Positions 43,095-52,562 are shown, counted from the stretch's first letter. The stretch is 64,000 nt of DNA from Hyphomicrobiales bacterium (GCA_021732215.1 JAKFVL010000021.1:15001-79000), one strand, 5' to 3'. Program-made: numbers and translations. Notes: generated by a model not told the origin, from the sequence alone.

Positions 43095-43104
43095 GGTTGT
43101 CTAC

Positions 43105-43740
43105 ATGATGCGCCTGTTCTCATTCGCCATCGTCCTGCTAGCCGGATTCGTTGCGCAACCGAACGATGCGCAAGCTCATCCGCATGTCTCGGTGACGTCG
43201 ACCAGCGAACTGATCTACGCGACCGACGGCTCGGTGACGGGCATTCGCCATGCCTGGACGTTCGATGATCTTTTCTCGGCCTATGCGATCCAGGGACTCG
43301 ATACCAAGACCAAGGGCGTTTACACGCGCGAGGATCTCGCGCCGCTGGCGCAGGTCAACGTCGATTCCCTGAAAGAATTTGCCTATTTCACCACGGCGCG
43401 CAGCGGCGCCAGGAAAGAGAAGTTCGGCGATCCGGTCGATTACTTTCTTGAGTACAAGGATAGCAAACTCGTCCTGACCTTCACACTGCCGTTGAAAGTG
43501 CCGGCCAAGACCCAGGAGCTGGTTCTGGAGGTTTACGACCCGACGTACTTCGTCGCCTTCGCTCTCGCCGACAAGGAGCCGCTGAAGCTGGTCGGCGCGC
43601 CGGCCAACTGCAAGCTGGCGATCCAGAAACCGGCCGAGAGCAAGCCGCAGCAAACGCTGAGCGAGCAGAATTTTCTCAACGGCGAAAACGCAAACTACGG
43701 CGCCAATTTCGCCAATCGGATGACGGTGGCCTGCCAGTGA
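43105..43740 (+). CDS. DUF1007 periplasmic protein, partner of the nickel/cobalt exporter
   Basis: A 211-residue exported protein. Signal peptide ends near DAQA, then HPHVSVTSTSELIYATDG and HAWTFDDLFSAYAIQGLDT, the DUF1007 core with an N-terminal HPH that could bind metal. DUF1007 genes are nearly always beside NicO/RcnA-type exporters, as here; the next gene begins within its stop codon (GTGA). Probably a periplasmic metal-binding subunit (inference). Confidence 0.85.
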   Translation: MMRLFSFAIVLLAGFVAQPNDAQAHPHVSVTSTSELIYATDGSVTGIRHAWTFDDLFSAYAIQGLDTKTKGVYTREDLAPLAQVNVDSLKEFAYFTTARSGARKEKFGDPVDYFLEYKDSKLVLTFTLPLKVPAKTQELVLEVYDPTYFVAFALADKEPLKLVGAPANCKLAIQKPAESKPQQTLSEQNFLNGENANYGANFANRMTVACQ

Positions 43741-44876
43741 CGCTGCGCTGGATTTCCTGTCGCGTTTCGATCGTCGTCGCCGCCATTGCAGCGATTGCCT
43801 TGTCCGATGCTCTCGTTCACGCCGTCGTCGCGCAAACTCCGTTCGGCGCGCCGCGGCCGGCGGCAAGCGCCGTGCAGCAAACCGGCGGAATTATCGGCTG
43901 GCTGCTCGCCAAGCAATCCGAGTTCTATCGTGAAATGTCCGGCGCGATCCGCGCGGCGAAGAACGACGGCAGCGCCGTGACGACCCTGCTCGGTATTTCG
44001 TTTCTCTACGGTGTTTTTCACGCCGCCGGTCCCGGACACGGCAAGGCGGTGATCTCTTCGTATCTCGTCGCCAATGAGGAAACCGCGCGGCGCGGCATCG
44101 TGTTGTCGTTCGCGTCGGCTTTCCTGCAGGCGCTGGTCGCGGTCCTGATCGTCGGTGTCGGAGCCGTCCTGCTCAACGTGACCGCCAAAACCATGTGCAG
44201 CACCGAGCGTGTGATCGAGATTGTCAGCTACGCGCTGATCGCGGCCTTCGGTGCGCGTCTGGTCTGGACCAAGGGCCGGGGGTTCATCGGCGCGCTTCAG
44301 CGTGAGCGCTCCGGTGGTGTGGCTGGGCCGGGCCTCGTTCCGGCGATGTCGCACGCGCATCGGAGTGCTGTGGCGCACGGTCACTCGCATGCGCACCACG
44401 ATCATGGTCATGCTGCGCATGATCACCATTCTCATGCGTCCCATGCGCATGAGCACCACCATCACGACCATGCGCACGTTCACGACGAACACTGCGGCCA
44501 TAATCACGGCCCGACGCCGGATCAGCTGGCTGGCCCCGGCGGCTGGTCACGCGGATTGGGCGCGATCGTTGCGGTCGGTCTGCGGCCGTGTTCGGGAGCC
44601 ATTCTGGTGCTGGTGTTCGCGCTGGCGCAAGGGCTGTTCTGGGCCGGGGTCGCAGCAACTTTCGTGATGGGTCTTGGGACCGCGATCACGGTTACGGCGA
44701 TCGCTCTCATCGCTGTCTCGGGGAAAGGGCTTGCGCGTCGTCTCGCCGCAGGCCGCGAAGGCGGCGGCGTTCTCGTCATGCGCGGACTGGAATTCGGGGC
44801 AGCGGGACTTGTGCTCTTGCTCGGCGGCGGCTTGCTTCTTGGCTATCTTTCGGCCGAGCGTGTCACCTGCTTCTGA
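43737..44876 (+). CDS. NicO/RcnA family nickel/cobalt exporter
   Basis: A 379-residue membrane transporter of six to seven helices. FHAAGPGHGKAVISSYLVA is the diagnostic HxxGPGHGK motif, and GLRPCSGAILVLVFALA the second one (GxxPCxxAxxxL). Between helices is a His-rich cytoplasmic loop (about 205-255, GHSHAHHDHGHAAHDHHSHA), likely to sense or hold nickel or cobalt. It starts with GTG overlapping the stop of the DUF1007 gene. Signal-like N-terminus (ALVHAVVAQTP) is followed by an extra-cytoplasmic segment. Confidence 0.9.
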   Translation: MTLRWISCRVSIVVAAIAAIALSDALVHAVVAQTPFGAPRPAASAVQQTGGIIGWLLAKQSEFYREMSGAIRAAKNDGSAVTTLLGISFLYGVFHAAGPGHGKAVISSYLVANEETARRGIVLSFASAFLQALVAVLIVGVGAVLLNVTAKTMCSTERVIEIVSYALIAAFGARLVWTKGRGFIGALQRERSGGVAGPGLVPAMSHAHRSAVAHGHSHAHHDHGHAAHDHHSHASHAHEHHHHDHAHVHDEHCGHNHGPTPDQLAGPGGWSRGLGAIVAVGLRPCSGAILVLVFALAQGLFWAGVAATFVMGLGTAITVTAIALIAVSGKGLARRLAAGREGGGVLVMRGLEFGAAGLVLLLGGGLLLGYLSAERVTCF

Positions 44877-44930
44877 GCGGCTGCGCTTGACTTCAGGCGT
44901 CCGAAGCGCGATCTCACCAGTGGTCTAATC

Positions 44931-44976
44931 CCAGCATTCGCATTCCTTTTCAGCGCGGCCTGTTTGCGAATGCTGG
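44931..44976. repeat. Stem-loop element, CATTCGC/GCGAATG family, third copy
   Basis: Arms CCAGCATTCGC and GCGAATGCTGG (11 bp, perfect) with a 24-nt loop holding CAGCGCGGCCTGTTT, similar to the loop of the copy at 24783. It lies 40 bp upstream of hemH. Confidence 0.75.
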
Positions 44977-45017
44977 AATTGAGGACCGCTCGCAGTATAG
45001 ACTATGCAGTGGAGAGC

Positions 45018-46055
45018 ATGGCCGTCGTCGTTCCATTTGACAAGAACCGGGGTGTCGCGGAGCCCGCGCATGACCGTGTCGGCGTGTTGCTGGTCAATCT
45101 CGGTACGCCCGACACCGCCGATGCCCAGGGCATTCGGGTCTATCTGCGCGAGTTTCTGTCCGATCCTCGCGTCATCGAAAATCAGGGACTGATCTGGAAG
45201 ATCATTCTCGAAGGTATCGTGCTGCGTATCAGGCCCGGCCGGAAGGCTGTCGATTATCAGAAGATCTGGAACACCGAAAAGAACGAGTCGCCGCTCAAAA
45301 CCTACACGCGCGGGCAGGCCGAGAAACTTGCGCTCTCGATTGCCGATCACAACCATGTCGTGGTCGAGTGGGGCATGCGCTACGGCAATCCGTCGATCAA
45401 GGCGGGGATCGATCAACTGACCGCGCAGGGTTGCGATCGCATTCTGGTGGTGCCGCTGTATCCGCAATACTCCGCATCGACCTCGGCGACCGTGGTCGAC
45501 AAGGTCGCGAGTGCGCTGGCTGACATGCGTGCTCAGCCGACCATCCGGGTGACACCGCCTTACTATGACGAGCCAGTATATATCGATGCGCTGGCTGCCT
45601 CGATCCGCAAGCACCTGGCGACGCTGCCGTTCGAGCCCGAACTGATCATGGCGTCTTTCCACGGCATGCCGCAGTCCTACGTCGACAAGGGCGATCCCTA
45701 TCAGAAGCAGTGCGTCGCGACCGTTGATGCGCTGCGCGCCAGACTCGGTCTCGACGAAAAGCGGCTGATGCTGACCTTTCAGTCGCGCTTCGGCTATCAA
45801 AAATGGCTTCAGCCCTATACCGACAAGACCATCGAAGAACTGGCCACGAACGGCTTGAAGCGCCTCGCCATTGTCACGCCGGGTTTTTCGTCGGACTGTC
45901 TCGAAACGCTGGAAGAAATCGCCGGCGAGAATGCCGAGATTTTCCATCACAACGGTGGCGAAAAGTTCACCTACATTCCATGCCTCAACGACAGCGACGA
46001 GGGCATGGATGTGATCCGGCAACTGGTGTTGCGCGAGCTGCAAGGCTGGATATAG
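45018..46055 (+). CDS. hemH: Ferrochelatase
   Basis: Inserts Fe2+ into protoporphyrin IX, the last step of protoheme synthesis, at the inner membrane. The 345-residue protein shows GVLLVNLGTPDTADAQGIRV, the LPPFL-like PLYPQYSASTSATVVD, the catalytic His of ASFHGMPQSYVDKGDPY, TFQSRFGYQKWLQPYT and the acidic GFSSDCLETLEEI. GTGGAGAGC precedes ATG 45018; a longer ATG at 44964 sits in the repeat element. No iron-regulatory (Irr/Fur) box was recognised. Confidence 0.95.
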   Translation: MAVVVPFDKNRGVAEPAHDRVGVLLVNLGTPDTADAQGIRVYLREFLSDPRVIENQGLIWKIILEGIVLRIRPGRKAVDYQKIWNTEKNESPLKTYTRGQAEKLALSIADHNHVVVEWGMRYGNPSIKAGIDQLTAQGCDRILVVPLYPQYSASTSATVVDKVASALADMRAQPTIRVTPPYYDEPVYIDALAASIRKHLATLPFEPELIMASFHGMPQSYVDKGDPYQKQCVATVDALRARLGLDEKRLMLTFQSRFGYQKWLQPYTDKTIEELATNGLKRLAIVTPGFSSDCLETLEEIAGENAEIFHHNGGEKFTYIPCLNDSDEGMDVIRQLVLRELQGWI

Positions 46056-46299
46056 CGGCAATCCAGCGTGGCTGGATTTGGCGCGGCGTGAAACGCCTGA
46101 ACGCAATCTGAATGCATCCGCCGGATTGCAGACTATATTTTTTCCCTGATGGTCCTTGCCTCTGGTTCCCGGGCACCCGGTCGCCTATGTCGAACCAAGG
46201 TCGCTTTTGATGCGACAAAGACACAAGGATCGCTGTGGGCCGGGCTAACCGGCTACGGGCGGACCAACGCGGCGCGTCTGCAAGAGGTAGGGGAAATCG

Positions 46300-47274
46300 A
46301 TGTCTGGTTTCGATATTTTTGCCGTCGGATTTTTGCTGCTCGTCATTTTCACGGTTTTCGCCGGTGTGAAGACCGTCTCGCAGGGTTTCGACTGGACCAT
46401 CGAGCGCTTCGGCAAATACACCCGCACGCTCTCTCCCGGCCTCAACATCATCGTCCCGTTCTTCGATCGCGTCGGGCGCAAGATCAACATGATGGAGCAG
46501 GTGATCAACATCCCCGAGCAGGAGGTGATCACCAAGGACAACGCGACCGTGACGGTTGACGGCGTTGCCTTCTTCCAGGTCTTCGACGCGGCGAAGGCAA
46601 GCTACGAGGTTTCCAATCTCGAGCAGGCCATCGTGACGCTGACCATGACCAACATCCGTTCCGTGATGGGTTCGATGGACCTCGATCAGGTGCTCTCGCA
46701 TCGCGACGAGATCAACGAGCGTCTGTTGCGCGTCGTCGATGCCGCGGTGTCGCCGTGGGGTATCAAGGTCAATCGCATCGAGATCAAGGATATCGTGCCG
46801 CCGGCTGATCTCGTCGAGGCGATGGGTCGACAGATGAAGGCCGAGCGCGTCAAGCGCGCCGACATCTTGCAGGCCGAAGGTCAGCGGCAGTCTGATATTC
46901 TGCGCGCGGAAGGCGCCAAGCAGTCGCAGATTCTGCAGGCCGAGGGCCGCCGCGAAGCGGCGTTCCGCGATGCCGAGGCGCGCGAGCGTTCGGCCGAAGC
47001 GGAAGCCAAGGCGACACAGATGGTCAGTGAAGCGATTGCCAAGGGCGACGTCGCGTCGCTCAACTACTTCATCGCCGACAAATACATCAAGGCGTTCGGA
47101 CAGATCGCGGATTCGCCGAACCAGAAGATCATTATGCTGCCGATCGAAGCAATGAACGTGCTTGGTTCGCTGGCCGGCATCGGCGAAATCGCCAAGGCGA
47201 CGTTCGGCGAAAGCGCGGCTGCCGCCGCGCGCCGGCCGACCGTACCAAATACGGGACCGGGCTCGCAGGGATAG
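46300..47274 (+). CDS. qmcA: SPFH/stomatin-like membrane protein (QmcA type)
   Basis: A 324-residue membrane-anchored SPFH protein forming oligomers and recruiting partners such as FtsH. One N-terminal helix ([20 protein letters not shown]) is followed by the SPFH domain ([40 protein letters not shown]) and a coiled coil of about 190-260 ([20 protein letters not shown]). GAGGTAGGGG precedes the ATG. It is followed 11 bp on by its classical partner, the NfeD protein. Confidence 0.92.
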   Translation: MSGFDIFAVGFLLLVIFTVFAGVKTVSQGFDWTIERFGKYTRTLSPGLNIIVPFFDRVGRKINMMEQVINIPEQEVITKDNATVTVDGVAFFQVFDAAKASYEVSNLEQAIVTLTMTNIRSVMGSMDLDQVLSHRDEINERLLRVVDAAVSPWGIKVNRIEIKDIVPPADLVEAMGRQMKAERVKRADILQAEGQRQSDILRAEGAKQSQILQAEGRREAAFRDAEARERSAEAEAKATQMVSEAIAKGDVASLNYFIADKYIKAFGQIADSPNQKIIMLPIEAMNVLGSLAGIGEIAKATFGESAAAAARRPTVPNTGPGSQG

Positions 47275-47285
47275 GGGAGGCCGCG

Positions 47286-47729
47286 ATGACGCAATGGCTC
47301 TCGCAAATGGGCACATGGAACTGGCTGATCGCCGGACTCGTGCTGATGGGACTGGAACTGCTTGCACCCGGCGTGTTTCTGCTGTGGCTCGGGCTTGCGG
47401 CGCTGGCGGTCGGTTTGCTGTCGTTCGTGATCGACTGGTCCTGGCAGACCCAGATCATCGTGTTCGCGTTGCTTTCGATCGCGGCCGTTCCGCTGTGGCG
47501 CTCGCTGGCGCGGCGCAGCAGCAATGTCACTGATCAGCCGCATCTCAACCGCCGCTCCGATGCGCTGGTGGGCCGCGTCTTCACGCTGGACAAGCCGATC
47601 GTCGATGGCGCGGGTACGGTTCGGATCGACGATACGGTCTGGCGTGTCTCCGGGCCTGACACGCCGGCAGGCAGTCGCGTGCAGGTGGTGAAGTCCGATG
47701 GCGCAAGCCTTGTGGTCGGGCAAGCCTGA
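47286..47729 (+). CDS. NfeD family protein (YbbK-like)
   Basis: A 147-residue protein with an N-terminal pair or trio of helices (WLIAGLVLMGLELLAPGVFL, LLSFVIDWSWQTQIIVFAL) and a C-terminal OB-fold (about 85-145, DALVGRVFTLDKPIVDGAGT). It lacks the ClpP-like protease part of long NfeD proteins, as expected for the short YbbK/NfeD1b type that acts with SPFH proteins. Co-transcribed with qmcA. Confidence 0.9.
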   Translation: MTQWLSQMGTWNWLIAGLVLMGLELLAPGVFLLWLGLAALAVGLLSFVIDWSWQTQIIVFALLSIAAVPLWRSLARRSSNVTDQPHLNRRSDALVGRVFTLDKPIVDGAGTVRIDDTVWRVSGPDTPAGSRVQVVKSDGASLVVGQA

Positions 47730-47754
47730 TCGCCCGGCGATTGCATTGACCTGA

Positions 47755-48105
47755 TTATCCCGTTTTGAACGGCGGCCAGCGGTCGGCGAATTTCTGCAGC
47801 GGCAGAAACAGGCCAAGCAATTCGCGGCCGCCATCGGTCAGCCGGTAACCGCCGGCCTCCAGCGTTTCCACCAGTCCTGCGTTGCGCAGCTCGGCCAGCC
47901 GGTCGTTGATCACTGTCGGAGAGGCGTCATCGCAGGCCTCGCGCAGCGCCCGCGACGTCAGCGCGTCGCCACGCAGTTCCCACACGATCCGAAGCGTCCA
48001 GCGCCGCCCGAGCAAATCCAGCAACGCCATGATCGGCCGGCCGGTGCGCGATCCGCGCACCTTGCGTGGTATGCCTTTGATGGAATTGATCTGCTGTTTC
48101 GTCAT
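47755..48105 (-). CDS. HxlR family transcriptional regulator
   Basis: A 116-residue winged-helix regulator of the HxlR/MarR-like group: LLDLLGRRWTLRIVWELRGD, ALTSRALREACDDASPTVIN (recognition helix) and DRLAELRNAGLVETLEAGGY with the wing. It lacks the usual N-terminal Cys, so redox sensing is not evident. It is divergent from the carboxymuconolactone-decarboxylase-like gene, with a large palindrome between them as probable operator. Confidence 0.9.
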   Translation of the reverse strand: MTKQQINSIKGIPRKVRGSRTGRPIMALLDLLGRRWTLRIVWELRGDALTSRALREACDDASPTVINDRLAELRNAGLVETLEAGGYRLTDGGRELLGLFLPLQKFADRWPPFKTG

Positions 48106-48125
48106 GGCCGGGCCTGATTCGATCT

Positions 48126-48170
48126 TGTGCTACGGAAAATGTAGCAGTATGCTACGAATATTGTAGCACA
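48126..48170. promoter_or_regulatory. Fourfold TGCTAC/GTAGCA operator between HxlR and CMD genes
   Basis: Four half-sites in alternating orientation, TGTGCTAC, GTAGCA, TGCTAC and GTAGCACA, form one long palindrome of two 21-bp arms and also two shorter palindromes. It sits in the 75-bp divergent gap, ending 10 bp before the plus-strand start. The HxlR protein is the likely binder. Confidence 0.75.
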
Positions 48171-48180
48171 GGAGTGATCC

Positions 48181-48723
48181 ATGTCACGCATCGCGCCGCT
48201 TGAGCCGCCTTACCCGCAGCAGATTCAGGAGCAGTTCGACAAGGTGATGTCGTCGGGACAGCCGCCGCTGGTGCTGTTTCGAACTATTGCCACGAGCGAG
48301 CGGGCTTACAGTAAGCTGCGCGGCGGTGGCCTGCTCGATCGCGGGCCGCTGACGTTGCGCGCGCGGGAGATCGTCATCGATCGCACCTGCGCGCTGAACA
48401 GATGCGAGTACGAATGGGGCGTGCATGTCGCGATCTTCCAGCAGCCCGCGAAACTGACCGACGACGAGGTGCGGGCGACAGTGCTGGAAGGGCCTGACGC
48501 GGCTTGCTGGAACGAGGCGGAGCAGGCGCTGATCGCAGCCGTCGATGCGCTCCATCATCATGCAACCTGGAGCGATATTGAGTTTGCTGCGCTGAAAGCG
48601 CATTACAGCGACGATCAGATTCTGGAAGTCATTCAGCTTTGCGGCTTCTATCGCACGATTGCGTATTTCGCGAACGGGCTGAAGCTGCCGCTGGAGCCGT
48701 TCTCCGCCCGCTTTCCTGACTAG
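48181..48723 (+). CDS. Carboxymuconolactone decarboxylase-family (AhpD-like) protein
   Basis: A 180-residue all-helical protein. LTLRAREIVIDRTCALNRCEYEWGVH is the family core, with C-A-L-N-R-C before the E-x-x-x-x-H; this matches decarboxylase-like members rather than true AhpD, whose pair is CxxC. CGFYRTIAYFANGLKLPLEP closes it. Function may be antioxidant or decarboxylating. AGGAG lies just before the ATG. Controlled from the palindrome shared with the HxlR gene. Confidence 0.88.
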   Translation: MSRIAPLEPPYPQQIQEQFDKVMSSGQPPLVLFRTIATSERAYSKLRGGGLLDRGPLTLRAREIVIDRTCALNRCEYEWGVHVAIFQQPAKLTDDEVRATVLEGPDAACWNEAEQALIAAVDALHHHATWSDIEFAALKAHYSDDQILEVIQLCGFYRTIAYFANGLKLPLEPFSARFPD

Positions 48724-48726
48724 CGG

Positions 48727-49740
48727 CTAGGCCACGCCGGCCTGCAGGATGTCGTGCAGACGCAGGATGCCGACGGGCTTCTTGCCCTCTGTCACCATCA
48801 GCGCGGTGATCTTGCGGGAATTCAGAATCTCCAGCGCCTCGCTGGCGAGCAGATCGGGCCTGATCGTCTTGGGATCCTTCGTCATCACGTCATCCACGAG
48901 AGCCGTGATGAGGTCTGGCCGCATGTGACGGCGCAAATCGCCGTCGGTCACCATTCCGACGATATCGCCGCGCTTGTCGACGATGGCGACGCAGCCGAAG
49001 TTGTTAGAGGTCATCTCGACCAGCGCGTCCGACATCCGGGTGCCGAGCGGCTTGATCGGAACGGCTTCGCCGGTGTGCATCAGATCGCGCACGAACTTCA
49101 GCATCGCGCCGAGTTTGCCGGAGGGGTGCAGCACGCTGAAATCGACGGGCGTGAAGCCGCGGCTCTCTAGCAATGCCACGGCAAGGGAATCGCCGAGCGC
49201 AAGCTGCATCAGCGAAGATGTCGTTGGCGCGAGATTGTGGGGGCATGCCTCGCGCGCCTTCGGCAGCGTCAGGCATACGTCAGCCGCCATGCCCAGCGTC
49301 GAGTCGGCTTCGGCGGTAATGGCGATCAGGCCAATGCGGAAGCGGCGCGAATAGTTGGTGAGATTTTTCAGCTCGGCGGTTTCGCCCGACCATGACAACG
49401 CGATGATGACATCGTCGGGCGTAATCATGCCCATGTCGCCGTGCGAGGCCTCGGCGGCGTGAACGAAGAACGCCGGCGTACCGGTCGAGGCAAATGTCGC
49501 CGCCATCTTGCGGCCGATATGCCCGGATTTGCCAAGCCCCGAGACGATCACGCGGCCCTTGGCGCTGCGCATCAGTTCAACCGCGGCGACGAATGCCGGA
49601 CCGAGGTTCGAGCGCAGCGCGGCCGCGAGGGCGGTGATCCCGCCGGCTTCGGCGTCCAGCGTGCGCAGGGCCGACGCGATCGCGGGCAATGTGTCTGCAT
49701 TCGCGGAAGGAGATGTCGTCCGCGGTTTCGATCGGGTCAT
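48727..49740 (-). CDS. kdsD: Arabinose-5-phosphate isomerase (KdsD/KpsF type)
   Basis: Converts ribulose-5-phosphate to arabinose-5-phosphate for Kdo/LPS synthesis. The 337-residue protein has an N-terminal SIS domain (GRVIVSGLGKSGHIGRKMAA, STGTPAFFVHAAEASHGDMG, ALSWSGETAELKNL, LAPTTSSLMQLALGDSLAVA) and two C-terminal CBS domains (about 210-330). The ATG at 49740 is preferred; one at 49755 is five codons earlier and possible. No neighbouring Kdo gene is seen. Confidence 0.92.
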   Translation of the reverse strand: MTRSKPRTTSPSANADTLPAIASALRTLDAEAGGITALAAALRSNLGPAFVAAVELMRSAKGRVIVSGLGKSGHIGRKMAATFASTGTPAFFVHAAEASHGDMGMITPDDVIIALSWSGETAELKNLTNYSRRFRIGLIAITAEADSTLGMAADVCLTLPKAREACPHNLAPTTSSLMQLALGDSLAVALLESRGFTPVDFSVLHPSGKLGAMLKFVRDLMHTGEAVPIKPLGTRMSDALVEMTSNNFGCVAIVDKRGDIVGMVTDGDLRRHMRPDLITALVDDVMTKDPKTIRPDLLASEALEILNSRKITALMVTEGKKPVGILRLHDILQAGVA

Positions 49741-49948
49741 GCCAACAATCCACATGAGAGGGCCGGGCTGCGCAGCCCGGCTGGACCGCGTCTTACCACA
49801 GCCCCCGCCGCGAGGCGACGCACGCCCCGCGCCGGCAACGCCTCGTTAACCATAATTGTTTTAACTCCATTAACGAGATGGCTCCCGGGCCGTGCGCCGC
49901 GCGAACTGGCTGTCTCTGTAAATATATGTTTTTACTGGAGTTCTTAGA

Positions 49949-51820
49949 GTGGAGGTGAGTCGGCGGGGAAGGGGTCCGGTGACGGACCGCCGCGAGCGCG
50001 GCCTGTGTCGCCGCGCGCTCCAGCCATGCCTGAATCGATGTCTGCAACTCGGCGTTCTTTTCCTGTGCACAATGGCCGGTCAGGCTCCGTTGCGCGCCCA
50101 GACCGTTACTCCTGACATGCTGCGCCCCGAGCAAGGCACGAGGACAGCGCCGACGGACTCGGCGTTGCGCAAGACGCCGCTGGTGTCCGGCGTGCTCCCC
50201 AACCCGGGCGGCCCCGCGTCGCGGCCCCTCCCATCTACCGCGCCGTCGCCGCTTCAATCCGCCGCGCCGCAGCCGCGTGACGACAGGCCGGCCTCGTCGC
50301 GCATCAATCGCCTGCAGACGTTCGATGCACCGGCGGCATCGGGCGCCGGCGCCACAGGCTTCGACACGCTCAACCGCAGGCGCGCGAGGGCAAAGCTGCG
50401 TCCCGGCGCGCCGCGGCCGAAAACGCTTCCCGGCGCATCGCAGAAATCGCCGAGCATCTACGTGCAGCCGCCGCCACCGGTGCCGACATTTTCCGCCAGC
50501 GTGCCGACCGTAACCAGCACCGCCGCGCCTTCGCAGCTCAGCGCGCCGCCGCTTCCCACGGCTGCGCGCACACCGGTATCGCAGTCGGTCGCGGGCACCT
50601 ATCCTGGCGCGCCGCTGCGCCGTCGCCTGCGGCCGGATGATGATCCGTTCGGCGCGGTCGGTATCACGGCCGGCTCGTTTCTGCTGAGACCCGCCATCGA
50701 GTTCTCCGGCGGCTACGACACCAATCCGGCGCGCACCAATCCGTCGCGGGGCTCCGCGTTCTACGCGATCTCGCCGGAATTTGTGGCCGCGTCGAACTGG
50801 TCGCGGCATTCGCTGAGCGCAGATCTGCGCGGCACGTTCACCGGCTACAAGATTTCCGGCGAGCCCATCCCGAGCGGCGGCACGACGACGACGTCCGCGC
50901 CGCTCGACATCGACCGTCCGGACTTCAACGGCCGCGTCAACGGCCGCTACGACGTGGTGCGCGACACCCGCATCGTCGGCGAAGGCCGCGCTCGCGTCTC
51001 GACCGACAATCCCGGCAGTCCAAACATCCAGTTCGGGCTCGCGAAGTATCCGCTGTTCCTCACCACCGGCGCGACTCTCGGTATCGAGCAGGATTTCAAC
51101 CGCTTCCAGATCCAGCTCAACGGCCTTGCCGATCGCACCCAGTTCCAGAACTCGCGGCTGACCGACGGCTCGTCGTCGTCCAACAACGACCGCAACTTCG
51201 ATCAGTATGGCGGGCTATTGCGTCTCAGCTACGACTTGCTGCCCGGCGTGAAGCCGTTCGGCGAGGCGCAGGTTGACACACGCATCCGCGACCAGCGCGT
51301 CGATCGCTCCGGATTTCTGCGCAATTCGGAAGGCACGACGGTGCGCGCGGGTTCGACGTTCGAGTTCTCGCGGCTGCTGATCGGCGAGGCATCGATCGGT
51401 TACGCCAAACGAACGTACCAGGACCCGCGGCTCAACGATCTCACCGGGCTTCTCACCCGCGCCTCGCTGACCTGGCTCGCTACGCCGCTGACGACGGTGC
51501 GGCTGCTCGCTGATTCGTCGGTCGATGAATCGCAGCTGCCCGGTGTGTCCGGCGTACTGACGCGAACCTATACCCTGCAGGTCGATCATGATTTCCGCCG
51601 CTGGCTGACCGGCATCGGCAGATTCACCGCCGGAACGATCGACTATCAGGGCGGCACGCGAAACGATGTATTCTATTCGGCGTCGGCGAACCTGCTCTAC
51701 AAGCTGAACCGCGAGCTGTGGCTGAAGGGCGAAGTGCGTCACGACTGGCTCGACAGCAATCTGCCCGGCTTCTCGACTCGTGCAACGATCGTCTTGCTTG
51801 GCGTGCGGCTGCAGCGCTAA
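49949..51820 (+). CDS. Outer-membrane beta-barrel protein with long Pro/Ala-rich N-terminus
   Basis: A 623-residue protein. The first 50 residues hold a signal-like helix (CLQLGVLFLCTMAGQAPLRA). Residues about 55-215 are a low-complexity Pro/Ala/Arg region, and the rest (about 220-623) shows alternating-hydrophobic strands such as LRPAIEFSGGYDTNPARTN, QLNGLADRTQF and a C-terminal aromatic/basic ATIVLLGVRLQR, a typical outer-membrane end. GTG 49949 follows GGAG; a second GTG is two codons on. A family name (DUF560/outer-membrane beta-barrel) is likely but not certain. Confidence 0.75.
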   Translation: MEVSRRGRGPVTDRRERGLCRRALQPCLNRCLQLGVLFLCTMAGQAPLRAQTVTPDMLRPEQGTRTAPTDSALRKTPLVSGVLPNPGGPASRPLPSTAPSPLQSAAPQPRDDRPASSRINRLQTFDAPAASGAGATGFDTLNRRRARAKLRPGAPRPKTLPGASQKSPSIYVQPPPPVPTFSASVPTVTSTAAPSQLSAPPLPTAARTPVSQSVAGTYPGAPLRRRLRPDDDPFGAVGITAGSFLLRPAIEFSGGYDTNPARTNPSRGSAFYAISPEFVAASNWSRHSLSADLRGTFTGYKISGEPIPSGGTTTTSAPLDIDRPDFNGRVNGRYDVVRDTRIVGEGRARVSTDNPGSPNIQFGLAKYPLFLTTGATLGIEQDFNRFQIQLNGLADRTQFQNSRLTDGSSSSNNDRNFDQYGGLLRLSYDLLPGVKPFGEAQVDTRIRDQRVDRSGFLRNSEGTTVRAGSTFEFSRLLIGEASIGYAKRTYQDPRLNDLTGLLTRASLTWLATPLTTVRLLADSSVDESQLPGVSGVLTRTYTLQVDHDFRRWLTGIGRFTAGTIDYQGGTRNDVFYSASANLLYKLNRELWLKGEVRHDWLDSNLPGFSTRATIVLLGVRLQR

Positions 51821-51949
51821 CCGCACAGCCGGACCATTCGTTCCTGGACATGTCGGCGCGAAACAACGAGCGCGGAACAACGAGAATGGCCGGATATGCT
51901 CGCGGCATGCCCGGCCATCACTCAACTCGACAACTCAAACGCGAACGTC

Positions 51950-52198
51950 TCAGTAGTAATAGGCGCGGAATCGCGGATGCGCCCATCCGTAATGGCGATG
52001 ATGGTGACGATACCAGCCGTGATGACGGTGATGACCGCGGTGCCAGCCGTGGCGATGGCCGCCGCGCCAGTGAACCTGCGTTACGCCGGCATCCTGCGCG
52101 GCTGCGATCGGCGTTGCGTTGATCGGCGCGGCCGAGGCGCCGACGGGCGAGAGCGCGACGAACGCTGCGGCAGCCGCTGCGAGCAAAAGAGTCTTCAT
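51950..52198 (-). CDS. Secreted His/Trp/Tyr-rich small protein
   Basis: An 82-residue protein: signal peptide (MKTLLLAAAAAAFVALSPVG, cleaved near ASA), then a mature part of which half is His, Arg, Trp, Gly or Tyr (HWRGGHRHGWHRGHHRHHGW). Such GHRH/HWHRGH-rich exported proteins are frequent in Bradyrhizobium; the His content suggests metal binding, which is not proven. No partner gene is adjacent. Confidence 0.8.
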   Translation of the reverse strand: MKTLLLAAAAAAFVALSPVGASAAPINATPIAAAQDAGVTQVHWRGGHRHGWHRGHHRHHGWYRHHHRHYGWAHPRFRAYYY

Positions 52199-52424
52199 GA
52201 TGATCCTCCGTCGTTCAGGGTTTGACGGATGCAGCGGGGAGGCACTGCGATCGTTCTGAACGTCGGTGGATGATGAGCCTTGCTTCCTGCACGCGCGCTG
52301 AACGCTTCATTCAGGAAAACTGATGCTGCGTTCATAAAAAAGCGGCGTTTCGTCGCGTAAACGAACGCCACCGTCATTGCTGAAAGTTAATGTGGATCGG
52401 CGCGCCGGCCGGTGACGGAAAGCC

Positions 52425-52562
52425 TTACTTCTTCTTCTGATTGACGATCGGTGCCGCCGTCTGCTGCATCAGATGCGGCGGCGTGCCTTTGCCCTTGCCT
52501 TTGTTCTTCTCGGACTTCGGCTTCTTGGTTTCGCGATTACTTTTCTGTTCGCCCTTGGACAT
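52425..52562 (-). CDS. Lys-rich microprotein, 45 aa
   Basis: A 45-residue basic protein, MSKGEQKSNRETKKPKSEKN followed by KGKGKGTPPHLMQQTAAPIV and a Lys3 end. GGGAGAA lies 8 nt before the ATG. It resembles very small Lys-rich proteins conserved in rhizobia, perhaps nucleic-acid binding. An upstream in-frame ATG at 52640 would add 26 residues without support. Confidence 0.6.
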   Translation of the reverse strand: MSKGEQKSNRETKKPKSEKNKGKGKGTPPHLMQQTAAPIVNQKKK

